From NCBI RefSeq assembly GCF_004342625.1, contig NZ_SMAH01000009.1, positions 62,001-126,000 of the forward strand: a stretch of 64,000 bases of DNA, in the 5' to 3' direction. Origin of the DNA: Tepidimonas ignava. GTDB taxonomy: Bacteria; Pseudomonadota; Gammaproteobacteria; Burkholderiales; Burkholderiaceae_C. Of the stretch, positions 47,090 to 55,873 are shown piece by piece. A program made the position numbers and the translations under genes. Under the pieces are notes generated by a model. That model searched no databases and was not told the DNA's origin. It saw only the letters and a program-made list of their open reading frames with translations. Each line of letters starts with the position of its first letter. Within the stretch, counting starts at the first letter, position 1.

Positions 47090-48214
47090 TCAGGCCTTGC
47101 CGCCTGCGCGGGCGCGGAAGTAGTGGTTCCACGCCATCTTGAAGTCCACCGTGTAGTCGTTCCACCAGCCACCGGCGCGTTCGGCAAACGCACGCTGGCT
47201 GTCAAGCACCTTTTTGAACATGGGGTTTTCCGCGCTCTTTTTGGCGATGACCTTGTCCCAGGCCGCCAGTTGAGCCCGCAGGATCGCGTCGGGCGTCTTG
47301 TAGAACTTGACGCCGGCTTTCTTCAGTTCGATGTAGTCCTGCGAGTTGCGGTGCGCCGCCTTCCAGGAGAAATCGGCGCTGGCGGCCTGCACGGCGTAGT
47401 CGATGATCGACTTCAGCTCCGCCGGCAGCGCGTCGTACTTGCCCTTGTTGAACAGGATTTCGAACTGCTCGCCCGACTGGTGGAAGCTTTGCAGCATGCA
47501 GTGTTTGACGACGTCGGGGAAGCCCAGCAAGCGGTCCGACGAGGCGTTGTTGAACTCAGCGCCGTCGATCAGGCCGCGGTCCAGCGCCGGCACGATTTCG
47601 CCGCCCGGCAGCGGGTTGACCGCGGCGCCCATCTCGGTGTAGATGTCCACCGCCAGCCCCACGGTGCGAAACTTGGTGCCCTTGAGGTCGTCGACTTTGG
47701 CGATCGGCTTTTTGAACCAGCCGAACGGCTGCGTGGGCATGGGGCCGTACAGGAACGACACCACCTCCATGTTGAGGCTTTTGTAAATCTCTTCCAGCAG
47801 CGCCTTGCCGCCGCCGTAGTAGTGCCAGGCCAGCACCAGGTTGGGGTCCATGCCAAACGCCGGCCCCGAACCCCACAACGCCAGCGCCGAGTTTTTGCCG
47901 TAGTGGTAGGCCACCACGCCATGGCCGCCGTCCAGCGTGCCTTTGGATACCGCTTCCAGCAGTTGGAACGCCGGCACCACCGAGCCCGCGGGCAGCACTT
48001 CGATCTTGAGCCGGTTGCCCGCCATGTCGTTGACTTTCTTGGCGAAGTCGTTGGCGTACTCGTGGAAGATATCTTTCGACGGCCACGTGGACTGGAAGCG
48101 CAGCGTGGTGGTCTGGGCCACCGCCACCATGGGGGCGGCCATGGCGCCCGCGGCCACGACGGCGCCCTTGAGCAAGCGGCGGCGGTTCGTTGGGGTAGCT
48201 TGTTGCTGGGTCAT
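47090..48214 (-). CDS. dctP: TRAP transporter substrate-binding protein (DctP family)
   Basis: A periplasmic ligand-binding protein of 374 residues with a twin-arginine signal (NRRRLLKGAVVAAGA, cleaved after AVAQ near 34). The mature part has TTTLRFQSTWPSKDIFHEYA and RTVGLAVDIYTEMGAAVNPLPGGEIVPALDRGLIDG, where the Arg and the downstream Asn/Trp positions form the carboxylate site of this family. It resembles the 2-oxoacid/alpha-keto acid binding subgroup (TakP-like). The ligand is inferred only as a carboxylate. CAGGAGA precedes the ATG. It is the first gene of the dctPQM operon. Confidence 0.93.
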   Translation of the reverse strand: MTQQQATPTNRRRLLKGAVVAAGAMAAPMVAVAQTTTLRFQSTWPSKDIFHEYANDFAKKVNDMAGNRLKIEVLPAGSVVPAFQLLEAVSKGTLDGGHGVVAYHYGKNSALALWGSGPAFGMDPNLVLAWHYYGGGKALLEEIYKSLNMEVVSFLYGPMPTQPFGWFKKPIAKVDDLKGTKFRTVGLAVDIYTEMGAAVNPLPGGEIVPALDRGLIDGAEFNNASSDRLLGFPDVVKHCMLQSFHQSGEQFEILFNKGKYDALPAELKSIIDYAVQAASADFSWKAAHRNSQDYIELKKAGVKFYKTPDAILRAQLAAWDKVIAKKSAENPMFKKVLDSQRAFAERAGGWWNDYTVDFKMAWNHYFRARAGGKA

Positions 48215-48331
48215 TGCGTGTCTCCTGGTCGTCTCAACAACGGGTGGTCCGGCTGCACCGGTAAGCCTTATCGTGGGGGGTATTGGGGCCGACGTGGATA
48301 CGGGTTTTCACCAATCACCCGAGGCCATCCA

Positions 48332-48345
48332 GTCACCTGGGTGAC
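48332..48345. promoter_or_regulatory. dyad GTCACC-tg-GGTGAC in the dctP/DUF156 divergent gap
   Basis: A perfect 6-bp inverted repeat with two-base spacer, 118 bases before dctP. It is a likely operator for a dimeric regulator of the TRAP operon. No matching family can be named with confidence. Confidence 0.4.
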
Positions 48346-48424
48346 GCGAACCGGGTGCGATATGTCAAAAACTCAAACCGACGTTGAAATACGTGCAAAC
48401 CGAGGTGCTCGCCCCGGATCGGTC

Positions 48425-48463
48425 TTGACCGGATCGGCCTCGCTGGATACCATATGGAGTATC
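48425..48463 (+). promoter_or_regulatory. promoter and candidate operator of the second DUF156 gene
   Basis: TTGACC (48425-48430) and TACCAT (48448-48453) are 17 bases apart and form a good sigma-70 promoter. The dyad GATAC-n8-GTATC (48446-48463) covers the -10 and transcription start, as expected for autorepression. A direct repeat CCGGATCGG (48414-48422 and 48429-48437) flanks the -35. Confidence 0.62.
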
Positions 48464-48488
48464 TATCGCGACGCTGACACCACTGCCC

Positions 48489-48734
48489 ATGACCACCGTG
48501 CACGACCCCGAGCGCAAAAAAGCCTTGTTGTTGCGCCTCAAGCGCGTCGAGGGGCAGTTGCGCGGCATTCAGCGCCTGATCGAAGGTGACGCCGACTGCG
48601 AGCAGGTGGCGCAGCAACTGGCCGCCGCCCGCAAGGCCTTGGACAAAACCTTTTACGCCATGGTGGGCTGTGTGATGGCGCAGGGCGACACCCCGCCTGA
48701 CGACGTGGCCGACCTGCTGGCCCGTTTTGCCTGA
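48489..48734 (+). CDS. DUF156 (CsoR/CstR-type) transcriptional repressor, second copy
   Basis: An 81-residue repressor, close to the minimal length of the family. Core: KALLLRLKRVEGQLRGIQRLIEG, then Cys37 (DADCEQV) and Cys61 (MVGCVMA), again 24 apart, with no His at the metal-ligand position. The next gene, 28 bases downstream, is a persulfide dioxygenase-rhodanese fusion. In characterised CstR systems persulfide-sensing repressors control such enzymes, so a sulfide or persulfide response is the best inference. Autoregulation is suggested by the dyad over its promoter. Confidence 0.88.
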   Translation: MTTVHDPERKKALLLRLKRVEGQLRGIQRLIEGDADCEQVAQQLAAARKALDKTFYAMVGCVMAQGDTPPDDVADLLARFA

Positions 48735-48762
48735 CGCGCCGCCAGCGGCTACGATGGTGACC

Positions 48763-49887
48763 ATGCGACCGATCCAACTGTTCGACCCCGACTCGTGCAC
48801 CTACACCTACGTGCTGTTCGACGCCGACACGCGCGAAGCCGTCATCATCGACCCGGTGGACGAGCAACTGGAGCGCGACCTGCAGGTGTTGCGTGAGTAC
48901 GGGCTGCGCCTGCGCTGGGTGGTGGAGACGCACGCGCACGCCGACCACATCACCAGCGCGCTGCGGTTGGCCGAGCACACCGGCGCGCGCACCGCGGCGC
49001 CAGCGGCGTGCGGCATCGCCACCGTGCACCAGCCGCTGCGCGACGGCGACGAGTTGCCGTTTGGCGCGCAGCGCTTGCGCGCGCTGGCCACGCCGGGCCA
49101 CACCGCCGGCAGCATGAGTTACGTGTGGCAAGTGCAGGGCCGCACGCACGTGTTCACCGGTGACACCCTGCTGATCGGGGGCTGCGGCCGCACGGACTTC
49201 CAGTCGGGCAACGCCGAGGCGCTGTACCGCAGCATCACCGAGGTGCTGTTCGCGCTGCCCGACGACGCCATCGTGTGGCCGGGGCACGACTACCATGGCC
49301 GCACCCACTCCACCATCGGCCACGAAAAAGCGCACAACCCCCGCGTCGCGGGCAAATCGATGGCTGAGTTCGTGGCCATCATGGCCAACCTGAACCTGCC
49401 CAAGCCGCGCCGCATCGACGAAGCGGTGCCGGCCAACCTGCGTGGTGGCGTGCGCCACGACGCCGACGGCGCCGAGCGCGAAGTCCCGCGGCCCGCGCAA
49501 GGGTATGCGGGCGACGTCGCGCCGGAGCTGGCCTGGGCCTGGGTGCAGCAGGGGCAGGCGCTGCTGGTGGATGTGCGCACCGACGCCGAGCGCGAGTGGG
49601 TCGGCTACGTGCCCGGCGCCGTGGCGCTGGCGTGGAAGCAGTGGCCCGGCATGCAGCCCAACCCCGGCTTCGACGATGGGGTGCGCGCGCTGCTGCCGCA
49701 AGGCAAGCCGCTGCTGATGCTGTGCCGCAGCGGGGCGCGCTCGATCGCCGCGGCGCGGCGGGCCACCGAATTGGGCGCCACCGCGTACAACATCCTCGAG
49801 GGGTTCGAAGGCGACTTGGACACCGACGGCCACCGCGGCGCGCTGGGCGGTTGGCGCAAGCGTGGCCTGCCCTGGCGGCAGAACTGA
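48763..49887 (+). CDS. persulfide dioxygenase-rhodanese fusion (ETHE1-like MBL-fold)
   Basis: A 374-residue cytoplasmic protein with two domains. The metallo-beta-lactamase fold (1-215) has THAHADH at 56-62, PGHTAG (His113), TGDTLL (Asp134) and GHDY (His175). This is the ETHE1-type mononuclear iron site that oxidises glutathione persulfide to sulfite. The rhodanese domain (about 250-370) has [12 protein letters not shown] and the active Cys321 in [10 protein letters not shown]. Such fusions recycle sulfur between thiosulfate and persulfide. An ATG nine bases earlier (48754) is an equal alternative start. It lies directly behind the DUF156 repressor. Confidence 0.92.
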   Translation: MRPIQLFDPDSCTYTYVLFDADTREAVIIDPVDEQLERDLQVLREYGLRLRWVVETHAHADHITSALRLAEHTGARTAAPAACGIATVHQPLRDGDELPFGAQRLRALATPGHTAGSMSYVWQVQGRTHVFTGDTLLIGGCGRTDFQSGNAEALYRSITEVLFALPDDAIVWPGHDYHGRTHSTIGHEKAHNPRVAGKSMAEFVAIMANLNLPKPRRIDEAVPANLRGGVRHDADGAEREVPRPAQGYAGDVAPELAWAWVQQGQALLVDVRTDAEREWVGYVPGAVALAWKQWPGMQPNPGFDDGVRALLPQGKPLLMLCRSGARSIAAARRATELGATAYNILEGFEGDLDTDGHRGALGGWRKRGLPWRQN

Positions 49888-49943
49888 GCGGCCCCAGCAG
49901 CAGCCGGCGCAGGCCGGGCTGCGCGCCGGTTTATGATGGCCAC

Positions 49944-50786
49944 ATGACACCGGTGGCCCCGCATGACTCCACGCTGCTGGCGCTCGACGTCGGCAACACG
50001 CGCTTGAAGTGGGCGCTGTACGACGCCCCCCTGCCCGGGGCGCGGCTGCTGGCCCACGGCGTGCAGTTCCTCGAAAATATCGAAACCCTGGCCGAAGGCG
50101 ACTGGCGCCAGTTGCGCGCGCCGCGCTGGGTGCTGGGCAGCATCGTGGCCGGCGCCGGGGTACGCCACCGCGTGGAAGAGCAGCTCGAGCAGTGGGACGC
50201 GCCGCCACAGTGGGTGGTGCCCCGTGCGCAGGAGGCCGGCGTGGTCAACGGCTACGACCACCCGGCACGGCTGGGTTCAGACCGCTGGGTGGCCATGATC
50301 GGCGCGCGCCAGCGCCTGCTGGCGCGCGGGCAGCGGCGTCCCTGCATCGTCGTCATGGTGGGCACCGCGGTCACGGTGGAAGCGCTGGACGCCGACGGTC
50401 ACTTCTTGGGCGGCATCATCCTGCCCGGCCACGGCATCATGCTGCGCGCGCTGGAGTCGGGCACCGCAGGACTGCACGTGCCCACGGGCGATGTGCGGCC
50501 GTTTCCCACCAACACCAGCGATGCGCTGACCAGCGGCGGCACCTTCGCCATCGCCGGGGCGGTGCAGCGCATGTGGGACAACCTGCGCGCGCACTGCCAG
50601 CAAGACCCCGTGTGCCTGATGACCGGCGGCGCAGGCTGGAAGATGGCGCCGTACATGACGGTGCCGTTCGAGCTGGTCGAGGGCCTGATTTTCGATGGGC
50701 TGCTGACGATCGCACGCGAGCGCTTTGGCATGGCCGCGGCCGCCACGGCGGCGGCCATGCCGGCCCACGCCCGCCCGGCCGGTTGA
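49944..50786 (+). CDS. coaX: type III pantothenate kinase
   Basis: Phosphorylates pantothenate in the first step of coenzyme A synthesis. The 280-residue protein begins with [17 protein letters not shown] (the phosphate loop of the ASKHA fold). It has the substrate block [37 protein letters not shown] and TGGAGWKM. All match CoaX. In this lineage birA often precedes coaX but does not here. The gap after the dioxygenase gene is 56 bases. Confidence 0.94.
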   Translation: MTPVAPHDSTLLALDVGNTRLKWALYDAPLPGARLLAHGVQFLENIETLAEGDWRQLRAPRWVLGSIVAGAGVRHRVEEQLEQWDAPPQWVVPRAQEAGVVNGYDHPARLGSDRWVAMIGARQRLLARGQRRPCIVVMVGTAVTVEALDADGHFLGGIILPGHGIMLRALESGTAGLHVPTGDVRPFPTNTSDALTSGGTFAIAGAVQRMWDNLRAHCQQDPVCLMTGGAGWKMAPYMTVPFELVEGLIFDGLLTIARERFGMAAAATAAAMPAHARPAG

Positions 50787-50793
50787 CCGCGCC

Positions 50794-52005
50794 TCAGTCC
50801 GCGCGGGCCAACCACGCCCGCGCCAGCTCCACCCACAGCGTGGCCCCCAGCGGAATCAGGGCGTCGTTGAAGTCGTAGCGCGGGTTGTGCAGGGTGCAGG
50901 GGCCGGCATCGTGGCCCGGTCCGTGCTCGGCGCGGTGCGCGCCGTCGCCGTTGCCAATGAAGAAGTACGCCCCCGGCTTGGTTTGCAGCATGTAGGCGAA
51001 ATCCTCCGCCCCCATCGTCGGCTCTTGGGGGTGCACGGCGTCGGGGCCGGCCAGCGCGCGCATCACCTCAGCCACGAACGCCGCCGGTGCCGCGTGGTTG
51101 ACGGTGGGGGGGTAGTTGCGCCGCAGCGCAAAATCCGCCTGCAGGCCGTAGGCGGCGGCCACACCGTGGGCGATGTCGCGCATGCGTGCTTCGATCAGGT
51201 CCAACGCCTCGACGCTGAACGTGCGCACCGTGCCTTGCAGCTCCACATGGTCGGGGATGACGTTGGTCGCTTCGCCAGCACGGATCATCGTGACCGAAAG
51301 CACCCCGGGCTCGACCGGCTTGAGGTTGCGCGTCAGGATGGTTTGCCACGCCTGCACCAACTGGCACGCGGCCGGCACCGGGTCGTGCGCCAAGTGGGGC
51401 AGTGCGGCGTGCCCGCCTTTGCCGCGCAGGGTGACGTGGAACTCGTTGCTGGAGGCCATCACCGGGCCGGGGCTGACCGCCCAATGGCCCACCGGCAACC
51501 CCGGCCAGTTGTGCATGCCAAAGACGGCCTGCACTGGCCAGCGCTCGAACAGGCCGTCGGCGATCATTTCGCGCGCACCGCCGCCGCCTTCCTCGGCCGG
51601 CTGAAAGATCAGCACCACGGTGCCGTCGAAGTCCCGCGTGCGCGCCAGGTGCTCGGCCGCCGCCAGCAGCATCGCGGTGTGGCCATCGTGGCCGCAGGCG
51701 TGCATGCGCCCCGGGTGGCGGCTGGCGTGCGCGAAGGTGTTGAGCTCGGTCATCGGCAACGCGTCCATGTCGGCACGCAGGCCCACCATGCGGCCACAGG
51801 CGCCGCCGTCGCGCCCGCGCACCACGCCCACCACGCCCGTGCGCCCCAGGCCCTCGTGCACCTCGATGCCGCACTGCCGCAGCCGCTCGGCCACCCGCGC
51901 GGCGGTGCGCCGCTCCTCGAAACACAGCTCGGGATGGGCGTGCAAGTCACGCCGCAGCGCGGCGTACTCGGCGGCGCGCTGCACGATCGGTTCAATCAGC
52001 TTCAT
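50794..52005 (-). CDS. M20-family amidohydrolase (hippurate hydrolase-like)
   Basis: A 403-residue cytoplasmic metallohydrolase that would cleave N-acyl amino acids such as hippurate or N-acetyl derivatives. It has RRDLHAHPELCFEE, GLRADMDALP, the metal block MHACGHDGHTAMLL, IFQPAEEGGGGAREMI (catalytic Glu pair) and the C-terminal PTMGAEDFAYML. The dimerisation lid lies at about 190-310. The exact substrate cannot be told. The frame is open upstream, but MKLIEPIVQRA is the natural start. It is convergent with coaX (seven-base gap) and divergent from the molybdoenzyme. Confidence 0.9.
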   Translation of the reverse strand: MKLIEPIVQRAAEYAALRRDLHAHPELCFEERRTAARVAERLRQCGIEVHEGLGRTGVVGVVRGRDGGACGRMVGLRADMDALPMTELNTFAHASRHPGRMHACGHDGHTAMLLAAAEHLARTRDFDGTVVLIFQPAEEGGGGAREMIADGLFERWPVQAVFGMHNWPGLPVGHWAVSPGPVMASSNEFHVTLRGKGGHAALPHLAHDPVPAACQLVQAWQTILTRNLKPVEPGVLSVTMIRAGEATNVIPDHVELQGTVRTFSVEALDLIEARMRDIAHGVAAAYGLQADFALRRNYPPTVNHAAPAAFVAEVMRALAGPDAVHPQEPTMGAEDFAYMLQTKPGAYFFIGNGDGAHRAEHGPGHDAGPCTLHNPRYDFNDALIPLGATLWVELARAWLARAD

Positions 52006-52093
52006 GTTGCCATCGTAGCGCCTGTGGCCGCGGCGGGGAAGGTCGCGGCTGCGCACGACCCCACCACGGTCATGGACGGTCTATCATGGGCCC

Positions 52094-54199
52094 ATGACGA
52101 ACCCCACCCAACCCCACACCGTGGCGGCGGCGCTGGCCCCTGAGACCACGGTGCTGGGCGCCTGTCCGCACGATTGCCCCGACACCTGTTCGCTCGTGAC
52201 CACCGTGCGCGACGGGCGGGCGGTGCATCTGCGCGGCAACCCCGACCACCCGCCAACCGCGGGCGTGTTGTGCACCAAGGTCAGCCGCTACCTGGAACGT
52301 GTCCACCACCCGCAGCGCCTGACGCAGCCGCTCAAGCGCGTTGGTCCCAAGGGGGCGGGGCAGTTCACGCCGGTGTCGTGGGACGAGGCGCTGGACGACA
52401 TCACCGCACGGCTGCGCGCCATCGCCGCGCGCGACCCGCAGGCCATCGTGCCGTACAGCTACGCCGGCACCATGGGCCTGGTGCAGGGCGAGGGCATGGC
52501 GGCGCGCTTCTTTCACCGGTTGGGTGCGTCGCTGCTGGATCGCACCATTTGCGCCAGCGCCGGTGCGGTGGCGTTGCAGGCCACGCTGGGGGGCAAAGTG
52601 GGCATGCCGGTGCACACCTTTGCCGACAGCCGCTTGATCCTCATCTGGGGCAGCCACAGCATCGCCAGCAACCTGCACTTTTGGCGCTACGCGCAGCAAG
52701 CCAAGCGGGCCGGGGCCACGCTGGTGTGCATCGACCCGCGGCGCACCGAAACGGCCGACAAGTGCGACGCGCACCTGGCCCTGCTGCCCGGCACCGACGC
52801 CGCGCTGGCCTACGCCCTGATTCACGAATGCTTCGTGCACGGTTGGGTCGACCACGATTACCTGCAGCGCCACACGGTGGGGTGGGAAGCGCTGCGGGCG
52901 CGCGCCCTGCAATGGCCTCCCGCGCGGGCGGCGGCCGTGTGCGGGCTGCCCGAGGCGGCGATCAAGGCGCTGGCGCGTGACATCGGCGCGTGCTTCGAGC
53001 GCGGCGAGCCGATCGGTATCCGCCTCAACTACGGCATGCAGCGCACCCGCGGCGGCGGCAACGCCGTGCGCGCGGTGGCCTGTTTGCCAGCCGTGCTGGG
53101 GGCCTGGCGGCGCCGTGGGGGTGGGCTGTTGCTGTCCAGCTCCGGCTGGTACCCGGTGCAGCGCGACGCGCTGTACAGGCCTGACTTGCTGTCGCACAGC
53201 CCCTGCCCGCAGCCGCGCACCATCAACATGAGCACCATTGGTGACGCGTTGCTGCACCCGGGCGGGGCCGATTGGGGGCCGCGCATCGAAGCGCTCATCG
53301 TCTACAACAGCAACCCTGCGGCGGTGGCGCCGCAGTCGGGGCGGGTGGTGCAGGGCCTGCGCCGTGACGACCTGTTCACCGTCGTGCTGGAGCAGTTCCA
53401 AACCGACACCGCCGACCACGCCGACTACCTGCTGCCGGCCACCACCCAATTGGAGCACTGGGACATCCACCTCAGCTACGGCCACACCGACGTGCTGCTC
53501 AACCGTCCCGCGATCGCGCCGTTGGGCCAGGCGCGGCCCAACACCTGGGTGTTTCGCGAGCTGGCGCGCCGCCTGGGGTTCGACGAGCCGTGCTTCGATG
53601 ACGACGACCTGACGCTGTGCCGGCAGGCGTTTGGCGAGGCGGTGGACTTCGAGCGGCTGCTGCGCGACGGCTGGGCGCCGCTGCCGGTGCCCGACGTGCC
53701 GTTTGCCGAAGGGGGTTTTCCGACGCCGTCGGGCAAGTGCGAGCTGTTCAGCGCGACGCTGGCCGCCCAGGGGCTCGACGGGCTGCCCGAGGTGCTGCCC
53801 AACCACGAACCCGCCGGGGCCGACCCACGCCACCCGTTGGCGATGATTTCACCGCCGGCGCGGCACTTTCTCAACTCCACCTTCGTCAACGTCAAGTCAC
53901 TGCGTGACGCCGAGGGCGAGCCGTGCCTGGAAATCCACCCGGACGACGCCGCCGCCCGGGGCATCACCGATGGGGACATCGTCGAGGTGTTCAACGACCG
54001 CGGACGGCACCGCACCCGCGCGCGCGTCACCACCCGCGCGCGCCCCGGTGTCGTCGTCGGCCTGGGTATCTGGTGGCGCAAAGACGGGCTGGATGGCACC
54101 AACGTCAACGAGCTGACCAGCCAGGCGCTGACCGACCTGGGCCGAGCCCCCACCTTTTACGACTGTGCCGTGCAGGTGCGCCGTGGCGTGACGGCATGA
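52094..54199 (+). CDS. molybdopterin oxidoreductase with 4Fe-4S motif
   Basis: A 701-residue DMSO-reductase-superfamily enzyme. An N-terminal cluster motif CPHDCPDTC (Cys24, Cys28, Cys32) with Cys60 would hold a 4Fe-4S cluster. The molybdopterin domains follow (residues 90-560: VSWDEALDDI, SYAGTMGLVQGEG, RLNYGMQRTRGGGNAVRA). The C-terminal cap domain reads MISPPARHFLNSTFV and LEIHPDDAAARGI. No Tat signal is present, so it is cytoplasmic. The segment DRTICASAG near 149-157 may offer the Mo ligand, but this is uncertain. No small Fe-S or membrane subunit lies nearby. The substrate is unknown. Confidence 0.88.
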   Translation: MTNPTQPHTVAAALAPETTVLGACPHDCPDTCSLVTTVRDGRAVHLRGNPDHPPTAGVLCTKVSRYLERVHHPQRLTQPLKRVGPKGAGQFTPVSWDEALDDITARLRAIAARDPQAIVPYSYAGTMGLVQGEGMAARFFHRLGASLLDRTICASAGAVALQATLGGKVGMPVHTFADSRLILIWGSHSIASNLHFWRYAQQAKRAGATLVCIDPRRTETADKCDAHLALLPGTDAALAYALIHECFVHGWVDHDYLQRHTVGWEALRARALQWPPARAAAVCGLPEAAIKALARDIGACFERGEPIGIRLNYGMQRTRGGGNAVRAVACLPAVLGAWRRRGGGLLLSSSGWYPVQRDALYRPDLLSHSPCPQPRTINMSTIGDALLHPGGADWGPRIEALIVYNSNPAAVAPQSGRVVQGLRRDDLFTVVLEQFQTDTADHADYLLPATTQLEHWDIHLSYGHTDVLLNRPAIAPLGQARPNTWVFRELARRLGFDEPCFDDDDLTLCRQAFGEAVDFERLLRDGWAPLPVPDVPFAEGGFPTPSGKCELFSATLAAQGLDGLPEVLPNHEPAGADPRHPLAMISPPARHFLNSTFVNVKSLRDAEGEPCLEIHPDDAAARGITDGDIVEVFNDRGRHRTRARVTTRARPGVVVGLGIWWRKDGLDGTNVNELTSQALTDLGRAPTFYDCAVQVRRGVTA

Positions 54200-54278
54200 A
54201 CGGCCCGCCCAGGCGAGCGCGCGTCAAGCCGCGGCGCTGGGTATGGGGTTTTGGTGTCGCGCAGCGGGTTGGGGCTGC

Positions 54279-54536
54279 TCACTCGAGCGTATCCACCAAC
54301 GCGGCGTAGCGGCGCATGGCCTCGTCGCGGGCCAGGCCCTTGAGCTTGGTCCAGGCATCCCACTTGGCGCGCGCCACCAGGTCGGTCAGGCCAGGCTTGG
54401 GGCTGGTGTTGTCGCCCTCGGTGGCTTGTTTGTACAGCGCGTACAACTGCAGCAGGGTGTTGTTGTCCGGGCGGCGCGTCAGCGTCTGGACGCGCTGCAG
54501 CGCGGCTTCGAAGGCGGTTTGGGCGTCGGTGCTCAT
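54279..54536 (-). CDS. acyl-CoA-binding protein
   Basis: An 85-residue four-helix protein that binds medium and long acyl-CoA esters and serves as intracellular carrier. It shows the family motif LQLYALYKQATEGDN (about 30-44) and the Lys/Trp pair in ARAKWDAWTKLKG. The last helix ends YAALVDTLE. The gene starts only about two bases after the predicted transcription start, so the mRNA may be leaderless. A TetR-like dyad lies in its promoter. It is convergent with the molybdoenzyme gene. Confidence 0.93.
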   Translation of the reverse strand: MSTDAQTAFEAALQRVQTLTRRPDNNTLLQLYALYKQATEGDNTSPKPGLTDLVARAKWDAWTKLKGLARDEAMRRYAALVDTLE

Positions 54537-54544
54537 GGCTCACA

Positions 54545-54572
54545 ATAATACGAACGTTCGTTCGTTTGTCAA
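54545..54572 (-). promoter_or_regulatory. acyl-CoA-binding protein promoter with palindromic operator
   Basis: Read on the minus strand: a consensus TTGACA (54567-54572), a 16-base spacer, then TATTAT (54545-54550). The perfect palindrome ACGAACGTTCGT (54550-54561) sits in the spacer and touches the -10, a classic TetR-type repressor position. In beta-proteobacteria, fatty-acid regulators of the TetR family use sites of this kind. The exact regulator is inferred. Confidence 0.72.
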
Positions 54573-54651
54573 TCACCTGCGTGGGTGATCCATCCATCCG
54601 ACCCACGTTTTGCCTCGATGGGGGCAAGTAACGCCGTTATGATGCCTGTCC

Positions 54652-55611
54652 ATGTTCTTGGACGCCAGCTACAAGTGGCTCTTCAGCGAGCCGCGCCTCA
54701 TCGAAGACCTGCTGCGCGCCTACGTGCCCGGCCCCTGGGAGGAGGCCGACTTCACAACGCTGGAGCGCGTCAACGCAAGCTACGTCACGGCCTCGGAAAA
54801 GCAGCGCCACGACGACATGGTCTGGCGGCTCAAGGTCGGGCCGCGCTGGGTGTGGGTGTACCTGCTGCTGGAGTTTCAGCAAGAGCCCGAGGCGCGCATG
54901 GCGCTGCGCATGCTGGGCTACGTGGCGCTGCTGGCGCAGCACCTGGTGCAAGAGCGCCAGCTCAACGACGACGGCAGCATCCCCGCCTTGCTGCCGGTGG
55001 TGCTCTACACGGGCGACAGCGCCTGGCACGCGCCCGTGCAGGTGGCCGACCTCTTTGATACCTCGCTGCCGGCGCTGCAGCCCTACGTGCCGCGGCTGCA
55101 GCACGTGCTGCTGCAGCAGCACAAGCTGGTCAAGCACGAAGTGCCGGCGGTCCGAAACCTGGCGCAGGCGGTCTTTGAGCTGGAGCAAGGCGCAAGCCGC
55201 CAGCAGGTGCTGGCGGTGCTGCAAGCGCTGCAAGCGTGGCTGGCCGATGACGCCTCGGCGCCGCTGCGGCGCCACCTGACGGTGTGGCTCAAGCAGTGGT
55301 TGCGTCGCAGCCGGCGCAAAGGTAGCATAGTGCAAAGCTTGGAACAGCACGCAGACTGGCTGGAGCCTACGATGAAGCTGCACGAAAAACTCGACATGTG
55401 GTACGACCAGGCGGTCGAAGAGGGCGCTCAAAAGGGCCAACACGAAGGCTTGGCCAAGGCGGTGGCGCTGCAGGCGCGGCTGCGTTTCGGCGAGCTGCCG
55501 GCGTGGGCGCATGAACGCTTACAGCGTGCCAGTGAAGACGACCTGTTGGGGTGGCTGGCGCGCATGCTCACGGCGACGAGCTTGGAGGAGTTGCTCGGGC
55601 GCTCGCATTGA
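54652..55611 (+). CDS. Rpn-family (YhgA-like) putative nuclease
   Basis: A 319-residue protein of the recombination-promoting nuclease group (PD-(D/E)XK fold). The N-terminus FLDASYKWLFSEPRLIEDLL is the family entry signature. The nuclease core is given by Asp in QRHDDMVWRLK and the Glu-x-Gln of YLLLEFQQEPEARMALRM. A helical C-terminal part (about 220-319) contains a charged coiled-coil stretch. E. coli Rpn proteins cleave DNA in vitro and raise recombination; some act in phage defence. Here the gene is single, with no partner. Confidence 0.85.
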   Translation: MFLDASYKWLFSEPRLIEDLLRAYVPGPWEEADFTTLERVNASYVTASEKQRHDDMVWRLKVGPRWVWVYLLLEFQQEPEARMALRMLGYVALLAQHLVQERQLNDDGSIPALLPVVLYTGDSAWHAPVQVADLFDTSLPALQPYVPRLQHVLLQQHKLVKHEVPAVRNLAQAVFELEQGASRQQVLAVLQALQAWLADDASAPLRRHLTVWLKQWLRRSRRKGSIVQSLEQHADWLEPTMKLHEKLDMWYDQAVEEGAQKGQHEGLAKAVALQARLRFGELPAWAHERLQRASEDDLLGWLARMLTATSLEELLGRSH

Positions 55612-55873
55612 GTGAGCCGCGGCTGATGTGCGTGTGAGAGGGCCCACCAACCCACGTTGGGGGTGGTGCGGTCTTGGCCGGTCGAGCATCCAGCCAGTCC
55701 GATCGAGGACGACGGCACACCCAGACCAGACGCATCCGTGTCGTTGCGCAGCCTTTTCAGCCATTTGGCGTGGGTTCAGGCCCCGCTGAGCGTTGGCTGT
55801 TGGCATCAGTGGCTGTCAACCGCTCAAGCGCTGGGTGCCCACGGGGCATCCAGCGTCAAAACTTCGTTGCTGA
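55612..55873. other. 262-base convergent gap without a supported gene
   Basis: Between the Rpn gene and the comEA-like gene I see no gene or RNA. Short open frames exist on both strands, but none has a ribosome binding site, codon bias or family motif. A weak hairpin (ACCAACCCA around ACGT pairing with TGGGGGTGGT) near 55650-55675 could serve as a terminator, although no T run follows. Confidence 0.4.
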
